Notes under the pieces: generated by a model
Database searches by the model: none
What the model was told of the DNA's origin: nothing
Seen by the model: only the letters and a program-made list of their open reading frames with translations
Assembly (NCBI GenBank): GCA_014529385.2
Contig: CM043959.1
Location: 94,068,529 to 94,132,528 of the forward strand
From: Adiantum capillus-veneris
Lineage: Eukaryota > Streptophyta > Polypodiopsida > Polypodiales > Pteridaceae
DNA: 64,000 bases
Direction: 5' to 3'
Made by a program: the position numbers and the translations under genes
Part shown: in pieces, positions 42,227-53,802 of the stretch
Layout of the letters: each line of letters begins with the position of its first letter
Numbering within the stretch: the stretch's first letter is position 1

Positions 42227-43177
42227 ATGTCTTCCGGCACTCGCAAGGGTTCTTCTTCTTCACCAAGGTCCACAACCATTGTGGAAAATGATCCAAAATC
42301 TCCTAAGTGTGGAGATAGCAACACAACCACCCAACCAACGACATCGGAAACCATGATCATGGCGTACTTGGTATCATTGCAAGAGACCGTAAACAAACAA
42401 GGCGAAGACTTACAAGCACTTGCAATGGAGAATGGCACACTAAGGGTACTTGTGGTTGAGAATGAGAATCTCAAGAGGACACTTGAGATGCAAACAACAC
42501 GTTTGATGCAACTTGAAGAGGAAGTCAAGGAATGTAAACGCTCTCTTGTGGACTTGAATGCTTTGAAGGAGCGGATGAGCAAAGTAGAGCATGACCATGT
42601 ATTGAAAGAGGAGAAATTTGACACTATGAGCCGGGATGTATGCGACATGAAAAATGTATGCACAAACAAGTCTTGGGATGATGTATGTGGTAGCAATGTG
42701 GTTTCTAATTCCTCACTCATGCAAGCTATGGTTCAAACAAAGAATGTTGAGAATGTGGATGTGGAGGAGTTGAAGGAACGGGAGCGACGTTCCAAGAACA
42801 TTGTTATTCGTGGAGTTCCCGAAGAGAAGTTAGAGACACCTCCTTCTCTTGCCATTGTTATTGAAGATTTCTTCAAAACCCACTTTGGCATGTCCGGAGT
42901 TATGGTCTATGGAGCACATAGAGTGGGGAAGCAAGGAGCTCCTCGCTCGGGAGAACGGCCAATTGTATGCACCATGCCGGATGAGACCAAGCGAAAGATT
43001 ATCCTTGATAATAGTTGGATCTATTTGAGGGATACAAAATGTTTTGTATGTGAAGATTGCACTATTAAGCAACAAAATATGCGTCGCAAGGCATATGAGG
43101 AAAAGAATAATAAAAACAAGGAGATCTCTCATGAAGAAAATGTGCCCAAGGAGGAGGCAAGTCTCTCAAGCAAATAG
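42227..43177 (+). CDS. LINE ORF1 protein, intact
   Basis: 316 codons from ATG to TAG. ORF1 proteins of L1-type LINEs bind the element RNA and form a ribonucleoprotein with ORF2. Residues 1-42 are Ser/Thr-rich. Residues about 45-130 are a heptad-like coiled coil (MAYLVSLQETVNKQGEDLQ...LKRTLEMQTTRLMQLEEEV), expected to trimerise. Residues about 188-290 match the L1 ORF1 RNA-binding fold: RRSKNIVIRGVPEE, VIEDFFKTHFGM, YGAHRVGKQ, RPIVCTMPDETKRKIILDN and CEDCTIKQQNMRRKAYEE. The C-terminus is Lys/Glu-rich. The stop TAG (43175-43177) is followed by ORF2 in the same frame, with no spacer frame change. Confidence 0.9.
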   Translation: MSSGTRKGSSSSPRSTTIVENDPKSPKCGDSNTTTQPTTSETMIMAYLVSLQETVNKQGEDLQALAMENGTLRVLVVENENLKRTLEMQTTRLMQLEEEVKECKRSLVDLNALKERMSKVEHDHVLKEEKFDTMSRDVCDMKNVCTNKSWDDVCGSNVVSNSSLMQAMVQTKNVENVDVEELKERERRSKNIVIRGVPEEKLETPPSLAIVIEDFFKTHFGMSGVMVYGAHRVGKQGAPRSGERPIVCTMPDETKRKIILDNSWIYLRDTKCFVCEDCTIKQQNMRRKAYEEKNNKNKEISHEENVPKEEASLSSK

Positions 43178-45360
43178 GGATGCGTGACCTATGAGACCGA
43201 GTTACAATTGAAAATATGCTTTTGGAATTGTAATGGATACCCATGGAATGCGGGGGTTGGCATTGATGAACTAACAAGCAAAGCCGATGTTGTACTTCTT
43301 GTTGAAACTTGGGAGCATGATACACAAAGGATTAACGGCTTGGAGGATTACAATGTACATTCATTGATGTGGTCAAAGAATCTCAAGCAACGAAGAGGAC
43401 AAGGAGGGTTAGCATGTATGGTTAAGAAAGGATTGGAAGATTTTGTATCAATTGTGAAAGATGGCAAGTACAAACGTTATGTATGGCTGAAAATTATGAC
43501 ACCAAAAAGAGCACCCATTTTTGTAGCCGGTTGCTACATTCCTCATCATGATTCTCCCTTTTATGCTTGCATGGATAGAGATCAACCATTTTCTGATTTG
43601 GAAGAGGACATTGCTTATTTCAAAGGTGAAGGTGATGTTATTGTATTTGGGGATATGAATGCTCGCACAAAAACATTGCAACATGATACTCAACAATTTG
43701 ATATGCCATACATTTCAAGGGAGTTGGAGGAAGTTCACTTGTATGATCGTACTTCAATGGATGAGAAAGAGCCGGATCACTATGGAAAGTTACTTTTACA
43801 CATGTGTAATAGCACGGGTAAACTCATTGCCAATGGTGTATCTTTGTGGAGTGGAACCAATGGATTTACATGTAGAAGACATAATGGGGATAGTGTGATT
43901 GACTATATGCTACTCTCTGAAGCCATCATGTATCGCATAAAGAGTTTTATGTTTGGTCAATGGACCCCGGAATCCGACCATCGCACCTTATGTATTGACC
44001 TTTCATGTGGAGAAGCAACTAAGCATGATAATCTCAGCCAAAGGAAAGAGAAGTTATCACTATGTATGGATTTCAAACGGGCACCAATGTACATTGAAAT
44101 GGTTGAGCAAAAATTATGGATAACAAAGCTTCAATGTGATGCACCATTGGAAACTAAATGGGAAGCTTTCGAGAAAGCTATTTGTTCTTGTGCGGAAGAA
44201 TGCTTTGCCATAAAGCATCTCCATGGTATCAACAAAGATAGATCACGCAAAAGGTGGTTTGATAAAGAATGTTAAGATGCTCGAAAGTCCTTGTTAAAGC
44301 TTGATGCAACTATGGACAAAGACAACTATCAAAGTCATTTGCATACATACAAGGCATTGATTCAAAAGAAGAGAAGAAGATGGGAAGTAAAGCAACAAGA
44401 ATTTCAAGTCCAAGAAAAGGCACATGCATGTGGAAGATTTTGGAGAAACTTGAGAGGCAAGCGGGTTGAGAATTTTGGTAACTTGAGTCTAGTGGATATG
44501 TACACACATTGTAGTCAATTATATGAGCAAGAAAATACTGAAAAAATGCCATTTTATGGTTCACTCCCATATATGCCGTCTTTTTTTACTATTGAGGATG
44601 TATGCGGTGGGCTTGAAAATTTGGCCACTCGCAAAGCGGGAGATCTTCAAGGTATCAAGCCGGAGATGATCAAATGGACGGGAGATTTTACCCATGAGTG
44701 GATGTGTGATATGTTCAACCTTGCACTTCAACATGGTATGCCTTATGATTGGAGTACTAATTGGGTTAAGCCTTTGCATAAAGGAGGGGATGTAAAGAAT
44801 GTAAGCAACTACCGGACTATAATGATTGGGTCTCTTATGGCAAAGTTGTTTGGGATGGAGATGAAATTGAGTGATTGGGCTGAAGAGAATGACAAGTGTA
44901 CAAAGGGACAAGCGGGTTTTCGTCGATGCCATAGCACCATTGATCATATTGTCACTCTTCGTGTTCTCATGGAGGAAAGTCGGTTGAAAGGCAAGCGATT
45001 GTATTGTTGTTTTGTGGACTTTAAGAAAGCCTTTGATATGATTCCACGTAACAATTTGTGGAGAAGGATGGAAGAACTCCAAGTGCCAAGTGAGTTTATG
45101 CTTGTGGTTTCTCGAATCTATGAGAAGGTGATTTGTCAATTGCGCATGGGAAGAGAAATTTCAGAAATTTTTGTAAGCACTATTGGGGTTAAACAAGGAT
45201 GTCCATTGTCACCAACTCTCTTTGGTCTATGCATCGATCAATTGGAACGAATGGTACTTGACTTTATGCAAGAAGAAGCCATTGAAGAGGTCACTATTTG
45301 CAATGCGGTAATCATGCTTTTGTTGTATGCGGATGATGTAGTGCTTCTAGCACACACTTA
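43178..45360 (+). pseudogene. LINE ORF2, endonuclease and reverse transcriptase
   Basis: It continues the ORF1 frame after TAG. No in-frame ATG lies near the start; GTG at 43184 is the first near-cognate codon. The endonuclease has the N-terminal FWNCNG, catalytic glutamate LVETWEHD, GGLACMVKKGL, CYIPHHDSP, FGDMNART, SVIDYMLLS and the ESDHRTL histidine motif. A TAA at 44273-44275 interrupts the linker; one C-to-T change would explain it. RT (44291-45360) has LATRKAGDLQGIKPEMIK, WVKPLHKGGD...YRTIMIGS, KGQAGFRRCHSTIDH, YCCFVDFKKAFD, GVKQGCPLSPTLFGL and the catalytic LLYADDVVLL. The frame is lost at 45357-45361. All RT blocks are present and in order. Confidence 0.93.
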
Positions 45361-46260
45361 GAAGATGCACAAAAGCTTATGGTTGTCCTTGAGAACTTTT
45401 GCTTGCATAGTGGGCTGATTGTAAATGAATCCAAAACAAAGGTTATGCTTGTGAAAACCAACCATTAGGAGAAGCCATGCATTGTGTACAACAACGAGAC
45501 ACTTGAAGTTGTTGAGAGCTTTAAGTACCTTGGCCTTGAGGTTCCATCCAATCACAAGTGGCATGAATGTGCTATGCGTCGTTTGGAAGCGGGAAAGAGA
45601 GCATATTATGCATTTGAGAACATGTGTAATGCGGGAAACATCAAGTGTTGGGTTCTCAAGAAGTATCTTTTTGATGCATTGGTGACACAGGTTCTTCTTT
45701 ATGGAGTTGAAGTGTGGGGCGGGAGCATCTCAAAGTCTACTTGGAAAGAGTTTGAGAATGTCCAAAAGCGTTTTCTTACAAACTTTCTCCAAGTTAAGAC
45801 ACAAACACCATATATTCTCCTACTTCTTGAGTCGGGATCTCTTCCAATTGAGGTTATGGGCATGGAAAGGGTTGTGGAGTACATGATAAAGATGCGTCAA
45901 AACCCCTCACATCGACTTCCTACAATTGCATGGGAAGTAAGCAAAAAAGTTCAAAAGACGCATAAAAGCAAGATCTTGAGCACGGGATGGATGCAAGACA
46001 TGAAGAAGTGGTTTGGGAGATGGGATGCATTACACTTGCTACATGATGCTTCAATTGACTCTCAAGTGAATGAAGCTTTTCTACAACGCCAATGTATTAC
46101 GGCTTGGGAGAAATCCGGTGGGTCACGCTTCATACATTACACCACCTATATTGCCCCCAACTACAAAACCATGTTCTTCGCTGAGAGAGGAAACCGTACT
46201 CACACTTACATGCTTGAGCCTATTCCCTTGTCCGCGATACGCACTATCGCAGCAATTCGG

Positions 46261-47198
<938 letters not shown>

Positions 47199-47900
47199 CC
47201 TCGACAAGGGAGGAGTCTTGTAGCAGAGGTGCGAGCCGGCCAGGGCGGCCAAATTGAAGGGACAAAGAACCAAGGTGTACACCATGCAAATATTTCTGAA
47301 ATTGAAAGGTACTAAGTGGTGGCAATGCAAGTAGATTCTAATTGGAGTTCCAAGTGAAGTGCACGACATGGAACCTCATCCTTCTTTTTTGGGTCTCTTA
47401 GACACACTCCTATAAAAGGAGGCCTATGTTCATTTTTTGGCGTCTTTGACCAATGTGAGTTTTTTTGCCAAGCCTTTTGAGCCATTTTTTTTGGTTGTCG
47501 AGGTTCATGCCGGCGGCGTGTTGGTTGTACATGATATTGCATATGCTAGAAGGCGATTCTCTACTGTTTCTGGACGTCATTCCCCCTTCCCCCTTCTCTT
47601 TTCTGCTTGTGTGCGTGTGTTTCCAGGCGTGTCTACGCATGTGTGCCCCCCCCGAGGTTTGTCGTGCAAAGAGAGAAAGAGAGAGGTTGTGAGAGGGTGG
47701 AAGGCTGTGAATTGAGCGGAGCGGGGTGATTGAGTCTGTATGGTGCATTGCAAGGCGTATGTGCGTATGGTTGTGTGAAAGTGATGGTTTGCTTGCTGTT
47801 AGTGTTGAGTTTTGAAGGTGAACTCTAGTGGATTGGGGTGCTGTGTATACCCTGGGGTATAGTGAGGCATTGTGTTATGTGCTGGTTGTGTTCCCCTTTC
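47199..47900 (+). mobile_element. 3' part of an LTR, Tat-related family
   Basis: Similarity to the LTR at 59500-61497 (minus) is visible in the CTCGACAAGG start, in TTTTGAAGGTGAACTCTAGTGGAT (47816-47840) and in TTCCCCTTTCCCCC (47891-47904). A TATA box TATAAAA lies at 47411-47417. The 5' part of the LTR is absent: the sequence begins exactly where the LINE duplication ends. The exact 3' end of the LTR and the primer site could not be fixed. Confidence 0.6.
47411..47417 (+). promoter_or_regulatory. TATA box in partial LTR
   Basis: TATAAAAGGAGGCC context, about 600 bp before the gag start. It is a plausible LTR promoter. Confidence 0.55.
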
Positions 47901-48022
47901 CCCCTCTCCATCTTCTAGTGCCCCCAGTGAGGAGCTGTCTGATGCTCCAATTTGCGGTTGAAAGTGGTGGTTTTTAGCCGACGAAGCTTTTGGCTGATGG
48001 TTAAGATGTTTGATGGTCGAGT

Positions 48023-50020
48023 TTGAAGCTAGTAGAGATGGTGGAGCCAGGTTTTGGACCCATATTTACGGGCATTGAAGATCCCGAGGATTGGTTAGCA
48101 GATTTCGAGTTATGGATGCTGTCGATGTGTATGTCAACGGATGCAAAAAGGTTGCAGATGGTGCTGTTGTTGATGCAAGGACGAGCCAAGGTGTGGTTCA
48201 ATGGTTTAAAGAGCAGTGATCAAGAATCATGGCAAAGGTTGCAGTGTCATTTTTGGAGCGGTTTCGAGAGGTGATTACAGCGGAAAAAGTTGGTGCAAGA
48301 TTGAAGGCGGTACACCTGTATGTAAGTAAAGATTTTTCTATTTTCATTGAGCAATTTGAAGCTTGTTGGAAGCAGTTGAAGATTGCTACTAGGGTCAAAA
48401 GCAATCAATCTTTGAAGCTGTCAAAGCTGTTAGAGTGCTTGCATCCGAGGATTAGAGAAAAGGTTGAAGATGGTGCAGATACCTATGAAGACATGGTCTA
48501 TTTGGCAAAGATAAAGAGCAGAAAGGTGAAGCGAAAGTTGGAGTTGGGAGTGCTAAAGCCAGTAGATTATATTCCTTGCGGAGGTAGCGAAGTGCTCTTG
48601 GGTCCAACCTAAGGTGATTTCAATTGTCCAAAATTCCCAACATGTTGAGGTAAGACCTACTGTTGGTTTTGTTCCTCTGAGGTTTCTAGTTTGTGATGTG
48701 CATGTGCCGAGGGTGGAAGAGTTTGTCAACAAGGAGAAGCTCCATGTCGAGGTGAACCAAGATGCAAAAGCAGTAGTGGATGTGGAGGTTCCAATACGAA
48801 TTGAAGAGGTAAAGCATATTCTTGTGGAGAGTTTGCATGGAAAGGTAGCAGAATGCAATCGAGATGCAGATACCGAGGGATCAGAAGCTGATGAAGAAAG
48901 TTTGCAATGCGGTGAAGATGGTCAAGCTTTTGTGGAGCAGTAAGTGGATGCAGATGCTGATACGGAGTCAGTATATGATGCCGATGTCGATGATGATACA
49001 AGCTCGATTAGATGGGAGACAAGCGAGGAGAATACAACGGATGAGTCCACATCCTATGATCAAGAGACGGAACCTGACGAACCTGAATTGGTAAAGGTAA
49101 AGCTACCCTCTTATATGTTTGATGATATGGTAATAGCCCATGTGCAAGAAGAGAAGGGAACAGAGCAAGCCGAGATGCTTGATGAAAGTCAAGTGGTGCG
49201 GTCTAGACCTACCGATGATGATATGCAGGTGAAGGTTGTATGTGGTGCCATGCTAATGGCTGTGCTGATGAAAGTAGCGGTAGAATGTGCCATGGTGGTG
49301 CAACATGTGCAGAATTTTGCCAAGAGAGATGAAGCGGCCGTGTCTATGGTAGAAGTCGAGGTGGGTGCAGTAGAGAACGAATTTCTCTCTTCCATAGAAG
49401 AGCATGATGTAGCGGTGATAGAAGAGGTGATTGAAGAGCATGTAATTGAAGTTGTTGAGCAGATGGTGTTGATTGACAAGGAAGGGCTCGATGATGCTGG
49501 AATTGAGTGTGCTGCCAAAGAGGAGAGTGTGATTCCAAATACGAAGGAGATTCCAATGCGGTTGACATGTCCAATGGTGGAGAAAGGAGAATCCCAAACG
49601 GTGGCTTTGCTTCCATTAAAGGTATGTAAGCTATGGTTGATGCATATGGTGGTAGATACAGCTCTATGGAGGCTGGTTCAACAAGTGCAGAGTTCTATGG
49701 TGAAGTCCTCCACTTTATTTGGTTGGGAGGGAGGGTCAGACATGTATTGGAGCTTGGTGTCAGGTACATGTTTTTTTTATGATGATATGCTTGGTGCTGC
49801 TTGGTATGGAGTAGATAGGTTGCAAAGGTATGCATGGAGTGCAGAAGGTGGGCTATGGGCAGCTTACACACATGGTGGTCTAGGTGCTGGGGTACGGCAC
49901 TCTGGTGAGCAGTTACAGATGGGTGGAAAATATCAAAGGCAAGTGTTTGATCCAGGTGGAAGCTATGTGATGCAGGGGGTGTGGAAACCCACTTCAAGGT
50001 TTGGAATTAGGATGCAATAA
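48023..50020 (+). pseudogene. gag: gag-only element protein
   Basis: Gag-like N-terminus: MVEPGFGPIFTGIEDPEDWLADFELWM, RLQMVLLLMQGRAKVWFNGLKS, then after a frameshift near 48240 VSFLERFREVITAEKVGARLKAVHLY, KDFSIFIEQFEACWKQLKIA and LLECLHPRIREKVEDGADTYEDMV, the Retrotrans_gag pattern. The frame returns near 48605 and runs to 50020 with one TAA at 48941-48943. The middle is acidic (DADADTESVYDADVDDDTSS, EEHDVAVIEEVIEEHVIEVVEQ). The C-terminus is rich in Trp, Gly and Tyr and contains VFDPGG about 20 residues before the stop, as in the gag-only protein at 36.8 kb. No zinc knuckle, protease, RT or integrase. A polypurine tract follows 100 bp after the stop. Confidence 0.7.
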
Positions 50021-50120
50021 AACGATGTAAATATGGTTTTAGTTTTCTCATAGTGTGTGCCAGGTTTTGCAGTTAGTAGTGGAATAAAGCTTTTATGTGG
50101 TTGAACATAAATGCTCAACA

Positions 50121-50133
50121 AGGGGGTGGGCAA
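50121..50133 (+). other. polypurine tract of the gag-only element
   Basis: AGGGGGTGGGCAA lies directly before TGATGGTGCAGCC, the LTR start. Confidence 0.7.
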
Positions 50134-50565
50134 TGATGGTGCAGCCAAAGTGTGTCGACTCTAGAAGGTGGCATGGGCAGATATATGCATGCTAACAGAA
50201 GCATGACAAAGGACTGAAGTAGCTAGTAAAATCATGGGATGGTAGGTAGCAGCAGAAGTGTATGCCTGATGCGGCTTATAGGCCAAGGGAGGCTCCATGA
50301 GGGGCTAATTTGGGAAGCAAATGAAGGAGATGCAAAGTGCAGCTTTTGGGTCTAGGAATGAAGGCTTGAAGTGCTGAAGAAGCAGGTCCAGATGGCTCAT
50401 CAAACCAAGCTATGGAGCCCAAGTTATTGAAGGTTGAAGTTTTAGTGGTTTGCAGATTCTTCCCGGACAGGGCAGCTGGGGACAAGTGGTCCAAGTGGAA
50501 GTCGAGGTGCAAGTGTGTAGAGTTCAATTCATGGAGACTACCCGTCTTCTCAGATTGCGGATTTT
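50134..50565 (+). mobile_element. 5' part of an LTR, Tat-related family
   Basis: It starts TGATGGTGCAGCCAAAGTGTGT, matching TGGTGGTGCAGTCAAAGTGTGT at 61497 on the minus strand. A block with CTTGAAGTRCT, CAGGTC and GAAGCTAT-like words is also shared. It stops at 50565, where the second LINE-tail copy begins, so only about the first 430 bp of the LTR is present. Confidence 0.7.
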
Positions 50566-50915
50566 CTTAGCTCCCATTTCCTTCGATGCGAGATAGGGCG
50601 TTGGGGCAATGGAGAAGAGTCAAAGCGATTGTGCACATTATGCTCACTGCAAAGTTCGAGAGTCTCAGTACCACACACTACTAGAGTGCTCAGCTTTTGA
50701 TCACATCCGAACTTGCTTCTCTCACATTTTCATCCATAACTTAGACCTACACACTTTCCTCTCCCAGCCAAAGTGTGGGCTCTCCATTGCGACTCTCATC
50801 ACTACAATTTTGGAGCATCGAGAGTCACTCATCAGCCACACACATACTACATCACATGTAACTTTGGTCCCATAGGTCATATTTGACCTCCGAGGACGAT
50901 AATAAAATCTATCTA

Positions 50916-50969
<54 letters not shown>

Positions 50970-51454
50970 TCTTCATCACTACACTCGTCCGGCAGTGAAT
51001 CCACCTCCTCCGTCTCCTAACTAACCTCCACTTGACATGTTGCCATGTGTACTACCCTGACAAACCCCGAGCTTTGCCTCCATCTCAAGATTTTAAGAAG
51101 CTATGTCTCCATCTCAGCAATTTGCAATAGCTCCTCTGCTCCCCAAATCAACCCTTATGTTAAACCCATAGTTAGTAGTCTTTTACTTTGTAGTAAAGTG
51201 TTTGTAGACTTTTAGGTTAGTTTCAATATTTGTAAGGGAAAAAGAGCTTATGCCTCTTACAAGATACGATGTTATCCTTGATGTTTGTAACATTTTGACG
51301 CGTATGGAATGAAGGAGAAGAAGGGGATTTGCTATTGTGTGATGCTGTTTACTTTGTTTTCCATTTTCGAACACGGTTCATGTTCTTGAATGTTTTTGAA
51401 ATTCTATTCCAATACTGCAAGTTATATAGACATAGGTTTAATGAATTGAATGTG
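50566..51454 (+). repeat. duplicated segment, copy 2 (LINE 3' end plus flank)
   Basis: Copy of 46261-47198 with the same end points. The microsatellite is 60 bp (50908-50967) instead of 109. The 88-codon LINE zinc-motif frame is identical in both copies. Confidence 0.93.
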
Positions 51455-51561
51455 TCTGATTAGTGATTATGTAGTCTTTCTGAGTTCCCATAAGCCCCAA
51501 CAACACCTTAGGAAGAAACATTTTCATGAGTGATAGGTAGAGATGGCATGGAAAAGGTCGA

Positions 51562-51710
<149 letters not shown>

Positions 51711-52428
51711 CATTAGTACCATCCATTTGTGAAACCACCTCCTCCGTCTTTGAGAATGCAAGTGCAAAGATCCATGGAGGAGGCCCAAATATTGAGATCA
51801 AACCGGCTTGCAAAGAGAATAGAAGAGCAAAAGAAAGCTGCAAGCAACTCAATAAATTTCATCTTCTTTAGACTAAGATGATTTAGGACTAGATAAGAAG
51901 CTGCAAAACCTCAAAGAAGATAGAAGAAAAACTACAAAAAAAGGCCTCAAATTGGCTAATGCTGCAAGACAAAGAAGACATAGAATGTTGAAGCATAAAT
52001 TTGATCATAGAGAGGTAGACTCCAAGAGACAATAGACTACAAAGCTGATTCAATCTTGGATTCTCCTTGCAGACCACCTACAAAACATGAGGAGATTGTT
52101 CTAGTAGCAAGAACTAGTACAACTGTACTAGAGGGAATAGGGGTGTTGACCCGTGGGTCAATAGCACGACATAACTCAAAAAAGCCTTATTTTTTTAGAG
52201 TTATAAAATGCTGTGGATTATGGTTAAAAAAATCATTTGTAATGAGTAGCTAGTCTACTTGCAGAAGCCGAGGTGCAATGGCACTTCCAGATTGTAAATA
52301 CAAATCCATTTTACCCCTTGAACTTGATTTTAGGTCTAACCTATGGTAGCCTTAGTATGTAAGGTACCCAAGTCATTTTGTAAAGAGAAATTTTATCATA
52401 ATCAAGTTTTAAGCTATCGTTGACTGTG

Positions 52429-52431
<3 letters not shown>

Positions 52432-52484
<53 letters not shown>
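52432..52484. repeat. (GA)26 microsatellite
   Basis: Uninterrupted GA run. Confidence 0.96.
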
Positions 52485-52486
<2 letters not shown>

Positions 52487-53141
52487 TGAGCTTCATCCCG
52501 GCGCCACTTCTCGCTCATTCATTGCGATAGGCTCAGAGAGACCTATGCATCAACGCTAAGCATTCCTCACAGAATGGAGCACACGTGCTCACCTATCTCT
52601 ACGAGCTATTTGTTGCCATAAATATATCAAACAATGTCTATTTTATGTGTGCAAGTAGTCATGAGAATTGTGGTGACATATGCTACACGTAGGTACTCAT
52701 ACATTTCAATTTCAGGTACTTCCAAAATCCAGCTCTGTCTTCGTACGTGTTTTTTGCAGATGGGTCTAGACTGAGGGTTTTGAGTGTAGAAGCTTTGGGA
52801 CAAGTGTATCCTAGTGAGGGGATGGTTTCCCTTAAGTTTCATGTGATTGTGGCATGATTTAGTGAGTTTCCTTCCGTTTGTGTGCATGTGGGTTGGGTGG
52901 TGTAGTTGAGTGCAGTGAGATTTGGGGTTGTGGTTTAGTTAGCCTTCTAGAGTGTTGTATATGTGGGATGGTCTCAGCCTGACAAGATAAAGAGATTGAC
53001 TGCGTGCGCCTATCGTGGCATCTATGTCCTCAATTGAAATTATGTTGATCTAGGTTGTGTTGCATGCACTTTATAGGTGTTGTGATTCGCTCCCGCTATA
53101 AGCCTTCTCACCTTAAGCTAGAGTAGTTAAGCCCAAAGATC

Positions 53142-53802
53142 ATGTCTTCTTTAGAGTCAAACTCAGCTTACATAAACTTCGCTAGCAATAGAGGAGCATC
53201 TGCCCACAATAGATAGTCCAAACTTGCAATTGATACAGACAAATTTTGTTGAGAGAGTTTGGATAACAGACCATGGGAGTGAAGGATTGTATAGATATGT
53301 TGACAACAATGAGGTCAACCTTTATAGGTGCTCAGAGCCATACCCAAAAGAGCTGACAGATTACAAGCTCTTATATGTCTATACATACGGACTTGACTAC
53401 CAATGGAAATCTATAGTTTTTGAAAAGTATGGACGAGAATACAGAGCTGTAGGACTGTATTAGAAATATGTGGATATTTGGTCAATGAAGGACCACAAAT
53501 ATCTCCACCAAACATGAGGATTCCTATGAGAATTTCAAAAAGGGAGCCACCTGGATTCCCTTTTAGAGCAAAAATGAGAGACGAAGTGATGATAGAGATG
53601 GCATACCAATCTCCAATAGAATGACCAATCCCTTCGAAGAAGAACCTAGGTATAGTAGAAGGCCTGAAGTGAGAGAAGGATTGGGAGAGTATATGGATAG
53701 ACTTGTCGAGTTAGACCATCCCAAGTCCAAAAATGGGTAAACAAGAAATACTCCGGAGATAAATATCCAAGAGATCACATAGCGGCTTTCAAAAGAGTAG
53801 TT
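53142..53802 (+). pseudogene. gag: retrotransposon Gag, 5' part, interrupted by a solo LTR
   Basis: The likely start is ATG at 53142 (MSSLESNSAYINFASNRG). After a frameshift a 79-codon open stretch follows (53224-53463: VERVWITDHGSEGLYRYVDNNEVNLYRC...), which I do not recognise as a domain. Further on, with frame changes, come EPPGFPFRAKMRDEVMIEMAYQSP, FEEEPRYSRRPEVREGLGEYMDRL and KKYSGDKYPRDHIAAFKRVV. The last is the start of a Gag capsid domain (DPxxHIAAFxxV type). It breaks off at 53802, and the domain resumes at 55530 beyond the solo LTR. Confidence 0.7.

Noticed and set aside
44561-45139. 192-codon minus-strand frame
   Set aside because: Antisense shadow of the LINE reverse transcriptase.
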